Of a stretch of DNA of 40,935 nt, positions 26,033 to 34,436 are shown piece after piece. The notes below the pieces were generated by a model. The model saw only the letters and a program-made list of their open reading frames with translations. It was not told the DNA's origin and did not search any database. This DNA is from Rhizocola hellebori (lineage in GTDB: Bacteria > Actinomycetota > Actinomycetes > Mycobacteriales > Micromonosporaceae), in assembly GCF_016862955.1 (NCBI RefSeq), contig NZ_BONY01000083.1:1-40935 (forward strand). Reading direction: 5' to 3'. Each line of letters opens with the position of its first letter. The stretch's first letter is position 1. The position numbers and the translations under genes are program-made.

Positions 26033-26179
26033 ATGGACTTCGACCTGGAACCCGACTACGAGCTGGACATCCGCCTCGTCGACGCCGGACCGATGGCGAC
26101 TGGTTACGCCACCGGAACCGACGACGGTTGCGGCTCGGGAAACACCGGCTCCAGCGCCTGCACAGGCGGCAAGGTCTAA
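26033..26179 (+). CDS. fxlA: FxLD-family lanthipeptide precursor (48 aa)
   Basis: A 48-codon gene. The leader has FDLE at residues 3-6 and YELD at 9-12 followed by IRLVDAGP, aligning with the family's FxLD...R.V pattern with Tyr in place of Phe. The core contains TDDGCG (29-34) and SSACTGGKV (40-48). Cys33 and Cys43 plus seven or eight Ser/Thr residues (T23, T27, T29, S35, T38, S40, S41, T44) allow two lanthionine-type rings. Asp31-Gly32 is a natural isoaspartate site for the adjacent methyltransferase. GGAAGGG precedes the ATG. A hairpin follows before LanB. Confidence 0.93.
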   Translation: MDFDLEPDYELDIRLVDAGPMATGYATGTDDGCGSGNTGSSACTGGKV

Positions 26180-26196
26180 GCCTGCATGTCCGGCCG

Positions 26197-26223
26197 GGGT
26201 CTGGCGTTCAACGCGCCAGGCCC
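26197..26223 (+). terminator. Hairpin between precursor and LanB (attenuator or mRNA stabiliser)
   Basis: Arms GGGTCTGGCG and CGCCAGGCCC form 10 pairs (one G-T) around a 7-nt loop. It begins 18 nt past the precursor stop and is followed by ACACTCGTCTTT. A partial terminator here would give more precursor than enzyme mRNA, as in many lantibiotic operons. Confidence 0.6.
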
Positions 26224-26249
26224 ACACTCGTCTTTAGACCGGAGGCGAT

Positions 26250-28982
26250 ATGCGTGCCATCGACAACGTGGCGTTGATAAGAGTCGCCGCCTACCCAGCC
26301 GGGCTGGATCTGCCTGCCTGGCCAGATCTGGCGACCGGCCGGCCAGATCAGTGGATTCAGTGGCTCACCGCAGTATGGACGCTGCCCGGGTATGGCGCCG
26401 CCATCGAGGCCACCGCGCCGGATCTGGCCCGGCAGATTACCCGCGCCGCTGTTGGAGATCCAGTGTCACCGCGCCAAATGCGCCGCCTCACCGAGACCGC
26501 GATGCGCTACCTGTTGCGGTGGACCACCCGAGCGACACCGTTCGGCCTGTGGGCAGGCATCGCGCCAATCCAATGTGGAGCAAACGCCGAGTTCCAGTGG
26601 GGCGGCGCCCATACCGAGCTGGCTAGGCCCACCGGTCAGGCGATCACCGAATACGCGACACACGCTGAGTGGGACCTTGACAAACTGCGCGGCACCTTGG
26701 TGATGACCAACTCGCTTGGCTTCCGCCGCGGCCACATATGGGTGCTTCCCTGCGCGAGGACCGAACGCGAAAGGCGCTGGGACGTAGAGCTCCACCTGAC
26801 CGAACCCACCGCCACCGCCATCGGCATCGCGCGGACCCCTGTGCTGTTTGGTGAGCTCGCCGCAAAAATCGGTAACCCAGACAGGATCGGCCCAGCAGAG
26901 GTGATGCTCGCTGGCCTCGTGCGTGCCGGGGTGCTGCTGACCGGGCTGCGCCCGCGGACGACCGTCACCGACCCAGCCGAACATCTCGGAATACAGCTCG
27001 AGCCTGGAGGCAGTGTTGACCGAGATCTGCGCGCCGATGTCCGTGTGACGCTGCCAAGCGCCGTAATCGCCGAAGCCGAAAAGGCCGCATCAGCACTGAC
27101 AGCGGTCGCCCCCTATCTGCCGGGCTGGGCCGAATACCACGACGCGTTCATCGCCCGGTGGGGTCCGGGCGCGGCAGTACCACTTCGTGAGGTCCTTGCC
27201 GTACTTGGATTTCCGGCCGGCTTCCGCAGCTCGGCCCGGCGCGACACCACGCCATTCACCTCCCGCGACCGGCTTCTCACCCAGCTAGCACAGCGGTCCA
27301 TCGTCGATGGCGGCCAGATCGTCCTCGACGACGACCTGATCGCGCGGATAAACGCCGGAGACAGCCGGGCACCGGTACCCCACACCGAGCTGCGGTTCAC
27401 CCTCGCCGCACCCACCCTGCGCGAGCTAGACCGAGGCGCGTTCACTTTGACAGTCGTCAGCGGGTCACGGCACGCAGGCGTCGCGGCCGGAAGGTTTCTG
27501 CCCCTGCTCACCCCGACCGAGCTCGCCCAGGTACGCCGCGCCTACCAGACGCTGCCCACGGCGATACCCGGCGCTGTCCCGGTGCAACTGGCCAGCCCAC
27601 CGCTTGACGACAGGCTCGCTGGTGTAGCGCGCACCCCGGAACTGCTGCCAATCCTGCCTGTGGGCGACTTCCACCACGATCCACAATGGACAGTCGACGA
27701 TTTGGCGGTAACCGGCGACGGAGCACGCCTGTGGCTGGTATCCCAGTCCACAGGCCAGACTGTCGAGCCAATGCTGTTCAACAGCGTCCTGCTCGCCACG
27801 CTTCAACATCCACTCACCCGGTTCCTGGCTGAGATATGGACAGCCTGGAGCGCACCATGCACCAAGTTCGACTGGGGCCACGCCTCCCACATGCCCTTCC
27901 TTCCCCGCATCGTCAGGGGCCGCAGCATCCTGCACTCCGCCCGCTGGATCCTCACCCCAGCAGAGCTGCCGCCGCATAAAACACCCTGGCCAGTGTGGCG
28001 TGACGCCTGGCAGCGCCACCGTGACCGCTATGACATCCCGCAAGGCGTTCTGGCCGGTACCGGCGACATCCAGCTGCGCCTCGACCTCGCCAACAACGCT
28101 CACCTGGCCCTGCTGCGAAGCGAAATTGACAAGCGTCCCACCACCGTGATCACCGAGGCGCCTGGCCCCTCCGGCTGGAGCGACGGCAGGCCGGCAGAAA
28201 TCCTGCTCACCCTTGCTCATCCCCAGTCCACTCAGGTGCCACCGCGTGAGCATCGGCACGTGCTTTCCATCGCCCACCGGCCCGGCCGTTCACCCTGGAT
28301 TGAACTGCACCTAACCGGCCGCACCGACGACATCCTCACTGCCTTGGCCCAACGGTCCGGCCTGCTGCCATCTCAATGGTGGTTCGTGCGCTACCACCAA
28401 CCCGAACCACACCTACGCCTGCGCATCCACACCGGATTTGAGGCAACGACGGCCGAAATCACCAGCAGACTGGCCAGCTGGGCACAGCACCTCGAAGACC
28501 AGCACCAAGCGCATGACTTCACATTGCATACCTACCGGCCCGAAACCCGCCACGGCAGCGGTATCACCCTCACCGCCGCTGAAGCCGTCTTCGTCGCAGA
28601 CTCTCACGCCGCAATTCGCCGGCTCGACGGCGACCGGCACGCCACCACGGCCGCAGGCATGATCGCCATCGCAGACGCTTTCACCAACGGCCAGGGCATG
28701 ACATGGCTCACCACACACATCCCCCGCCGCACCGGCCCACGCCTCGACCAAACCCAACTCGACCGAGCCCGCGTGCCACTACACGATCAGCGGCTCCACA
28801 CGACCCTCATCACCTACAGGCAACTGGCCGAACAGGACGCCCTCGACCTCGATCTCGTCCTGGCCGACCTGTTACACCTACACCACGCCCGCATGATCGG
28901 CGTCGACCCCTTATCCGAACAACACTGCGCACGGCTGGCCCGGACCATCGCCTACAACTCAATCCAGCGGGTACCTCAATGA
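26250..28982 (+). CDS. fxlB: Class I lanthipeptide dehydratase (LanB)
   Basis: A 910-residue LanB that glutamylates Ser/Thr of the precursor using Glu-tRNA and then eliminates glutamate to give dehydro residues. The glutamylation domain fills about 1-600 and has the signature RWTTRATPFGLWAGI near residues 90-104. The elimination (SpaB_C) domain lies at about 660-905, with WIELHLTG and WWFVRYHQPEPHLRLRI near 709. Both activities are therefore in one chain, slightly shorter than the usual 1000 or so residues. GGAGG stands 4 nt before ATG 26250. The stop overlaps the LanC start. It should act on the YELD leader of the upstream peptide. Confidence 0.94.
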   Translation: MRAIDNVALIRVAAYPAGLDLPAWPDLATGRPDQWIQWLTAVWTLPGYGAAIEATAPDLARQITRAAVGDPVSPRQMRRLTETAMRYLLRWTTRATPFGLWAGIAPIQCGANAEFQWGGAHTELARPTGQAITEYATHAEWDLDKLRGTLVMTNSLGFRRGHIWVLPCARTERERRWDVELHLTEPTATAIGIARTPVLFGELAAKIGNPDRIGPAEVMLAGLVRAGVLLTGLRPRTTVTDPAEHLGIQLEPGGSVDRDLRADVRVTLPSAVIAEAEKAASALTAVAPYLPGWAEYHDAFIARWGPGAAVPLREVLAVLGFPAGFRSSARRDTTPFTSRDRLLTQLAQRSIVDGGQIVLDDDLIARINAGDSRAPVPHTELRFTLAAPTLRELDRGAFTLTVVSGSRHAGVAAGRFLPLLTPTELAQVRRAYQTLPTAIPGAVPVQLASPPLDDRLAGVARTPELLPILPVGDFHHDPQWTVDDLAVTGDGARLWLVSQSTGQTVEPMLFNSVLLATLQHPLTRFLAEIWTAWSAPCTKFDWGHASHMPFLPRIVRGRSILHSARWILTPAELPPHKTPWPVWRDAWQRHRDRYDIPQGVLAGTGDIQLRLDLANNAHLALLRSEIDKRPTTVITEAPGPSGWSDGRPAEILLTLAHPQSTQVPPREHRHVLSIAHRPGRSPWIELHLTGRTDDILTALAQRSGLLPSQWWFVRYHQPEPHLRLRIHTGFEATTAEITSRLASWAQHLEDQHQAHDFTLHTYRPETRHGSGITLTAAEAVFVADSHAAIRRLDGDRHATTAAGMIAIADAFTNGQGMTWLTTHIPRRTGPRLDQTQLDRARVPLHDQRLHTTLITYRQLAEQDALDLDLVLADLLHLHHARMIGVDPLSEQHCARLARTIAYNSIQRVPQ

Positions 28983-30052
28983 ACGCGCAGTCGCTGGCTG
29001 ACGGTGCAGCCGGGATAGCGCTCCTGCACGCCGAACGCGGCGACTGGGCCGCAGCCAACCAGGCAATCAAACAAGCGACTGCCGATGGGGTCAGCATCGC
29101 TGCAGGTGCCAGCCTCTTCTACGGCGCCCCCGCCATCGCTTTCGTCCTATCCACGGCCAGCCATCCCCAACTGGCTCGAGCCCGTTCGATCGCCGCCGCC
29201 GGCACCGTGACGGTGATCCGCCAGCGGATAGATGAAGCCCACCGCCGCATTGACCACAAGCAGCAGCCCCATTTCCGCGAGTACGACCTGATCCGTGGGC
29301 TGACCGGCCTCGGCGTGGCCGCACGCCGACTCGGTGAGCACGAGCTGCTCCGCGACATCTTGGACTACTTCGTAAGGCTAACCGAGCCCATCAGCGGCCT
29401 GCCCGGATGGTGGTGTCACCACGGACCCGACCGTAGCCAGCCAGCACCCCCGGGCGGGCACGCCAACCACGGCCTAGCGCACGGCATCACGGGCCCACTC
29501 GCCCTGCTCGCCATGGCCCACCGCGACGGCCTCACCAGCCACAGTCACACCAACGCGATCACCACCATCTGCTCCTGGCTCGACACCTGGCAGCAGCACT
29601 CCAGCACCGGCACCTGGTGGCCACAAACCCTCGCATTGGCCGAACTTGACAGTGGCGTGCCCGCACAACTTGAACCACTACGGCCGTCGTGGTGCTACGG
29701 CACACCAGGCATCGCCCGCGCCCAGCAACTCGCGGCACTCGCGACTCAGGACGCCACTCGCCAGCAGATGGCCGAAGCCGCGCTCGCGGCGTGCATCAAG
29801 GATCCTGCCCAAGTCAGCAGACTCGCGGACCGCAGCCTGTGCCACGGCACAGCAGGCATCCTCACCACCGCAAGACAGGTCGCGGCCGACGCCGTCGCAC
29901 CGTTCCCGCTGAATCCACTGATCCAACTGCACCAGCAGGCCAAACCCGCAGAAGGCGAACCAGCCGGCCTCCTCGAAGGCACTGCCGGAGCCGAACTCGC
30001 GACCGAAGGCACCACCGCAACCGCATGGGACGCCTGCCTCCTGCTCACCTGA
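28979..30052 (+). CDS. fxlC: Lanthionine cyclase (LanC-like)
   Basis: A 357-residue LanC-type zinc enzyme that joins cysteine thiols to dehydrated residues. The alpha-barrel repeats each carry a Gly-rich turn: ADGAAGIALL, YDLIRGLTGLGVAA, LAHGITGPLALLA, WCYGTPGIARA, LCHGTAGILTTA and LLEGTAGAEL. Zinc ligands are the Cys of SWCYG (about residue 238) and the Cys-His of LCHG (about residue 287). It is somewhat shorter than the usual 400 or so residues. It begins in an ATGA overlap with LanB and is followed by the stand-alone elimination-domain gene after 11 nt. Confidence 0.93.
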   Translation: MNAQSLADGAAGIALLHAERGDWAAANQAIKQATADGVSIAAGASLFYGAPAIAFVLSTASHPQLARARSIAAAGTVTVIRQRIDEAHRRIDHKQQPHFREYDLIRGLTGLGVAARRLGEHELLRDILDYFVRLTEPISGLPGWWCHHGPDRSQPAPPGGHANHGLAHGITGPLALLAMAHRDGLTSHSHTNAITTICSWLDTWQQHSSTGTWWPQTLALAELDSGVPAQLEPLRPSWCYGTPGIARAQQLAALATQDATRQQMAEAALAACIKDPAQVSRLADRSLCHGTAGILTTARQVAADAVAPFPLNPLIQLHQQAKPAEGEPAGLLEGTAGAELATEGTTATAWDACLLLT

Positions 30053-30063
30053 AAGGGCTTGCC

Positions 30064-30918
30064 GTGCAACAAGATTCGTGGCGACAAGTTAACATCGCAT
30101 ACCCCGGCGGAAGCCGGGCCGAACGCGAGCGCCACGCCATCGACCACCTCACCCGTGCGATCCCGGCCGCCGGGCACATCGCCACATGGTGGTTCGTCCG
30201 CAAAGGCCCGTGGCGCATCCGCTACCAGCCCGCAGCAGAACAAGCTGCCACCTCAACAGAGCAGCTACTCGTCCAGGGCATGATCTGGACCCCCGACATC
30301 TACGAACCAGAAGTTCACGCCTTCGGCGGGGTTGAGGCGATGGCCGCAGCGCACGCGCTGTTCCACGCCGACAGCAGCCACCTGCTGCGCTATCTCCACA
30401 ACAACCCGGCAGACCGCCGCGAGATGTCATTGCTCCTAGCTACTGCGCTAATGCGCGCCGCCGGGTTGGATCTTGAAGAACAGGGTGACGTATGGGCATG
30501 CGTGGCCGAACACCGCGCCGATCTCCTGAACGACACTCCCACGCCGGACGTCCTAACATGGACAAGATATGTAGAGCAAACCCGGACCCTGCTCTGCGGA
30601 ATACCACGCAGTAGTGAAACAGACGTCCAGTGGCTCAACGCATTCAGCGCTGCTGGACAAGCACTACAGCATCTTCGGTCGCGCGGCAGTCTCACCCGCG
30701 GACTCCGCGCCGTAATCACGAAGCACGTTATCTTCCACTGGAACCGCATCGGCATCCCCGGGCGTGCGCAGGCCCAACTTGCAAGCGCCGCCAAGGATGC
30801 CATTCTCGGCACACCGCAGCATATTGGGTGGCTGCCCAGCTGGCATGAAGAACGAGTGGGCGGATTGTCGCTACCAGACCCGAGTGCTCTAACCTTTCAA
30901 AGCGGCGCGACCGCGTAG
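30064..30918 (+). CDS. Stand-alone thiopeptide-type (SpaB_C-like) biosynthesis protein
   Basis: A 284-residue protein resembling the free-standing elimination domains of split LanB and thiopeptide systems. Landmarks are WRQVNIAYPGGSRAERERHAIDHL at the start, ATWWFVRKGPWRIRYQP (counterpart of the WFVRY...LRLR motif), YEPEVHAFGGVEAMAAAHALFHADS, and a C-terminal HWNRIGIPGRAQAQLASAAKDAIL. The start is GTG 30064 with AAAGGG 6 nt upstream. LanB in this cluster already has an elimination domain, so this extra copy may handle later residues or serve as a scaffold. Gene order after LanC matches what I recall of FxLD clusters. Confidence 0.82.
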   Translation: MQQDSWRQVNIAYPGGSRAERERHAIDHLTRAIPAAGHIATWWFVRKGPWRIRYQPAAEQAATSTEQLLVQGMIWTPDIYEPEVHAFGGVEAMAAAHALFHADSSHLLRYLHNNPADRREMSLLLATALMRAAGLDLEEQGDVWACVAEHRADLLNDTPTPDVLTWTRYVEQTRTLLCGIPRSSETDVQWLNAFSAAGQALQHLRSRGSLTRGLRAVITKHVIFHWNRIGIPGRAQAQLASAAKDAILGTPQHIGWLPSWHEERVGGLSLPDPSALTFQSGATA

Positions 30919-32217
30919 GTGATCCCATTGCACAGAACGTTGTTACGGCAGTTGGTGGCTGAGCGCAACCTGTCGTACCAAGAGCTTTCCGAGGTCTTGG
31001 GTCGGCGGGCCAAGGCGCTTGGCACACGCCCGCTTGATTTGTCGGAGCGGCAGCTCAAACGGCTGGCAAACGGGCAGGTGAAATCGCTACCGACACCACT
31101 GACACGCCGCGTGTTGGAGGCTGAGTTTGGCCACCCCATCGAGGAATTGCTCAAGCCAGCGGTTGCAGTCGCTTCCCGTTCGTTACCCGTGGCGGACCGG
31201 AGCCTGGAGATGGCGGCGCAGGCGTCTGCCGGGTACACGATGTGGCAGGGTGTGGACGAGCTGAGTGTCTCAGCCTTGCTAGGCCAGCTCGGCCAGCTCG
31301 CGCAGGAATATGTGCACGGGGAAATGACGCCGGTGGCCGACGGCTTCAGTGTCGTTCGCGAGACCGCAATCGAGCTTCTACCTCGGGCGGGAGCGCTGCA
31401 TCGCCACCTCTATTTGATCGCAAGCGTATCGAGTGCGATGCTGGCACACGCTGCGGGCAACCTGGGTGACCTGGCTCGGGCGCCAGCCCATGCCCATGCC
31501 GCGCTGCGCTTCGCGGAGCTGGGCCAGCTGCCGGGAGTGGGCGCGTGGGCGCTGGCCGTTCTGGCGCTGCAGCAGGAATGGTCTGGATCTCCCCGGCAGA
31601 GCCTCATCTTTGCTCAGCAGGCGAGGTCCTACTTGGGCTCCTCCGTGGAATCCGTTGCGGTGTGGCTTTCGGCGATCGAGGCTCGCGCGTACGCGCGCCT
31701 CGGCAACCGCCCAGCGGTTAACGACGCCCTGCAGCAGGCAGATCGCGAGCGCCACGCCATTTCACAACTCGCCGCCAGCGAGTACGGCGTCGATCAGTTC
31801 GGTGGGATCCTGAGCTTCGGTGAAGCGAAGCAGCACTACTACGCTGGCACCGCCTTGCGCCGGATAGGCGAGATGGACCACGCACGCATTCGCGCATCTG
31901 CGGCGATCGCCGCCTATGAAACCGGCCCTGCCCACGAGCGATCATATGGTGATGAAACCCTGGCCCGGCTCGACTTGGCCATCGCCTACGTTTTGGGCGG
32001 TGATCCCGACCTTGACGCAGCCGACGTTGCGCTGCAGCCTGTCACGCAGCTGCCAGAGGCGCTGCTCCTGCCCGTTCTCCAAGGCCACCTCGGGGAGCTC
32101 ACCGCCGCGTTGTCGTGCCCACGAATGATCGGCAGCCGACAGGCCATTCAGCTGCGAGACACCGCTATGGCATTGTCGTCCATGTGCACCCCGCACCCGA
32201 CCCAGATCACCAGGTGA
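30919..32217 (+). CDS. XRE-like regulator with TPR repeats
   Basis: A 432-residue probable pathway regulator. The N-terminal HTH-like region (about 5-65) includes LLRQLVAERNLSYQELSEVLGRRA and LDLSERQLKRLANGQVKSLPTP. The rest is helical repeat: AHAAGNLGDLARAPAHAHAALRFAEL, ARAYARLGNRPAVNDALQQADRE and MDHARIRASAAIAAYETGPA are TPR-like units. TPR-containing XRE proteins often sense peptides or small signals. It starts at a GTG directly adjoining the previous stop and overlaps the next gene by 4 nt, so it belongs to the lanthipeptide operon. No strong ribosome site is visible, in line with coupling. Confidence 0.75.
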   Translation: MIPLHRTLLRQLVAERNLSYQELSEVLGRRAKALGTRPLDLSERQLKRLANGQVKSLPTPLTRRVLEAEFGHPIEELLKPAVAVASRSLPVADRSLEMAAQASAGYTMWQGVDELSVSALLGQLGQLAQEYVHGEMTPVADGFSVVRETAIELLPRAGALHRHLYLIASVSSAMLAHAAGNLGDLARAPAHAHAALRFAELGQLPGVGAWALAVLALQQEWSGSPRQSLIFAQQARSYLGSSVESVAVWLSAIEARAYARLGNRPAVNDALQQADRERHAISQLAASEYGVDQFGGILSFGEAKQHYYAGTALRRIGEMDHARIRASAAIAAYETGPAHERSYGDETLARLDLAIAYVLGGDPDLDAADVALQPVTQLPEALLLPVLQGHLGELTAALSCPRMIGSRQAIQLRDTAMALSSMCTPHPTQITR

Positions 32218-33140
32218 GCCTCAGCAACAACCGACTGCCCGACGTCGCCGAAGCTCTGAGGGTGGCGTGCCAACAAGCCGGCGTCGACCCTCGCGGTGCG
32301 GCGCTGCTCAGGCACTTCGCCAATGCGGTGTTTCTTGTCAATGGGGTCGTAGCGCGAGTGGCCTACGGTCCGGATGCTGTCCAGCGATCGGCACAGGCAC
32401 TCATGGTGACGCATTGGCTTAATCTTCAAGGCTTCCCGGCGACCGAGCCCATCCTCGGCCTTCATCCCACCTTGGAGCCAGTCGTCATAACCGGCCACGA
32501 CGGCGAACTTGCGGTGACCTTCTGGGTTTACTATCCGCAGCCCAAAGACGATAGGCCGGACTTCAAAGTTCTCGGCAATTTGACAAAGCTGCTGCACCAG
32601 GTGGCAGGGGCGCCGCCGATCCCGCTTCCGACGTACGAGCCGCTGCGCAGCCTGCGACATCTTCTGTCCACATCAACGGCGAAGGCCGTCCTCGGGCCGG
32701 AAGCCTCGGCGTGGCTTTCGGCCCGTGCTGCAACGCTTGCCAACGAAGCGAACACCCTCACGTCCGCCCTCGGGGTTGGCATGATCCATGGCGATCTGTA
32801 CGCGGGGAACCTGCTGGCATCAGGCAGCGGCGACGTTCCATGGCGGCTAGGCGATTGGGACTCTGTCTGTATTGGACTCCGCGAGATCGACCTCGCGCCG
32901 ACCGCAGTCGCCGCCAGGTTCGGTCTTGATGCCTCCTCCATTGAACAGGCTAGCGACGCGTATGGCTTCGATGTACGTGCTTGGCCCGCCTTTCCCGTTC
33001 TGCGGGAAATAAGGGAACTGAGCACCCTCACTGCCTTAATTCGATTGGCGGGTACCCAGCCGCAGTCGGCAAAAGAGCTGAACCTGCGCATAAACAGCCT
33101 TCGTGACGGCGACACAACCATTTTCTGGCACCCCCAGTAA
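32214..33140 (+). CDS. Aminoglycoside-phosphotransferase-like (APH family) kinase
   Basis: A 308-residue protein of the APH/choline-kinase-like fold. The catalytic loop reads MIHGDLYAGNLLAS near residue 190 (HxDxxxxN pattern) and the metal site GDWDSVCIGLREIDLAP follows. The N-lobe (about 20-110) is recognisable from RHFANAVFLVNGVVARVAYG and ATEPILGLHPT. Catalytic residues look intact. The substrate is unknown: a small molecule, a peptide or a protein are all possible. GTG 32214 overlaps the TPR regulator stop by 4 nt, which ties its expression to the regulator and so to the lanthipeptide cluster. Confidence 0.85.
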   Translation: MSLSNNRLPDVAEALRVACQQAGVDPRGAALLRHFANAVFLVNGVVARVAYGPDAVQRSAQALMVTHWLNLQGFPATEPILGLHPTLEPVVITGHDGELAVTFWVYYPQPKDDRPDFKVLGNLTKLLHQVAGAPPIPLPTYEPLRSLRHLLSTSTAKAVLGPEASAWLSARAATLANEANTLTSALGVGMIHGDLYAGNLLASGSGDVPWRLGDWDSVCIGLREIDLAPTAVAARFGLDASSIEQASDAYGFDVRAWPAFPVLREIRELSTLTALIRLAGTQPQSAKELNLRINSLRDGDTTIFWHPQ

Positions 33141-33200
33141 CAGTCGCACAAGCGCAACAGCGGGGAATGGGAGCAAACACTTCACCGTGAAGGCACTGCC

Positions 33201-33605
33201 ATGTCCCCACCGTGTCATCCCGATGTCCCGTCGTCTGCCGCCAATATCGATGAGCACTACCTGACATTCCGCGGTGCTGCCATGCCACGGATGAATTCCT
33301 TGGCCGGAGGAGAGCTTGTCGAGGACATCTGCGCCGTACACCTTTCACTCTGTACGGCAGAACCCATCGAGCAACTGGCCAAGCCTGAAGTCGGCGTCGA
33401 CGCCACCGTCGGGGAGCAGTCCAGGCCCCGTGGGTGCACCGGCGTCCGGCCGGTCATATTGCCTAGCCGACCCCCTCACCACGATGTCCGCTGGTCTCGG
33501 TACGGATCATCACTCGATCAGTGGCTCACAGGGCTGGTGCTGCACGTGAGTGACCTCATGCGCTCACTGGCTAGTACACCTGCGGCCAGGTCTGGGAAAA
33601 CGTGA
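33201..33605 (+). CDS. Possible hypothetical protein
   Basis: A 134-codon frame starting at ATG 33201 with GAAGG 7 nt upstream. The peptide (MSPPCHPDVPSSAANIDEHY..., GELVEDICAVHLSLCTAEPIEQL..., YGSSLDQWLTGLVLHVSDLM) has three Cys and a possible amphipathic end but no domain I know. Codon third positions are less GC-biased than in neighbours. It fills the 539-nt gap between the APH-like and GPP34-like genes. It may be a real short gene or chance. Confidence 0.35.
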   Translation: MSPPCHPDVPSSAANIDEHYLTFRGAAMPRMNSLAGGELVEDICAVHLSLCTAEPIEQLAKPEVGVDATVGEQSRPRGCTGVRPVILPSRPPHHDVRWSRYGSSLDQWLTGLVLHVSDLMRSLASTPAARSGKT

Positions 33606-33679
33606 GTCTCGTCTCTACGCGGAAGCGCGGGTGGCCACTTCGCGGCCAGTCGAGCCACCGACCACAAAGGACAGTCAAC

Positions 33680-34414
33680 ATGGAACGCTCATTCGGCTTT
33701 TCGGATACGGGCACCTGGACGGGCAGATCTGGGCAGGCCGAGCTTGCACCGCACGAGGCCGGGTTGGTCGCCACCTCATTGCTACTCGCCGCGATCGACG
33801 TGCGTACCGGCACCTCGCCGATCCCCGACGACGCACTCACGGTGGGGCTAGCCGCCGGACAGCTGGCCGAGATGCTGCTCACCAGGAAGATCACCGTGCG
33901 AACCGGGCGGGTGGCCCCTTGCCAGCCACCTGGCCGGGCCGACGAGCTGCACTATGCCGAACTCACGATCATCGGCGAGGAGGCCAGGCTCGGCGAGCAC
34001 CACGACCTGGCGACCTGGGTGGACTACCTGGCGCAGACGGCACTCGGCCGGGTACTGACGAGGGTCAGCCGCCATATCGTCGGCCATCGCGCCGATGCTG
34101 GCTTCTGGCCGGTCCACGGCCTGGACTCTCAGGCTGTCATGTGGGCCGGGGACCGTCTGCTGATCCTCACCGGCGCCAGCAGAACACTGCACCACGCCAT
34201 CAGTACACCCCACGACGCCGCCGTGGTCATGCTCGCCGATGTCACCGGCCTGCTCGGACAACTCAGCGCCCTGTCCGACCGGGCGGCCAAAACCACGATG
34301 GCCGCCACCGTCGCCGGTATCCCCGATCAGTTCGCCTCCGTACTGCCTTGGCTCGCGCCGCTGACCGACGCCGTCGCCCAGCATCGCGCCCGCCGCGCTG
34401 TACGCCTCCGTTAA
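33680..34414 (+). CDS. GPP34-like protein
   Basis: A 244-residue soluble protein. Its order of elements resembles the GPP34 (Golgi phosphoprotein 3) fold in bacteria: GLVATSLLLAAIDVRTGTSPIP, then LTVGLAAGQLAEMLLTRKITV (the GPP34 'LaLAgA.l.dLl..g.i' helix), HHDLATWVDYLAQTALGRVLTRV and LLILTGASRTLHHAI. Bacterial members are common in actinobacteria, and some are proposed to bind membrane lipids. AAAGG precedes ATG 33680; an upstream in-frame start at 33602 is less likely. It precedes the permease by 22 nt in the same direction. The family call is tentative. Confidence 0.6.
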   Translation: MERSFGFSDTGTWTGRSGQAELAPHEAGLVATSLLLAAIDVRTGTSPIPDDALTVGLAAGQLAEMLLTRKITVRTGRVAPCQPPGRADELHYAELTIIGEEARLGEHHDLATWVDYLAQTALGRVLTRVSRHIVGHRADAGFWPVHGLDSQAVMWAGDRLLILTGASRTLHHAISTPHDAAVVMLADVTGLLGQLSALSDRAAKTTMAATVAGIPDQFASVLPWLAPLTDAVAQHRARRAVRLR

Positions 34415-34436
34415 CAAACCTCAAGGAGCAATCCCT

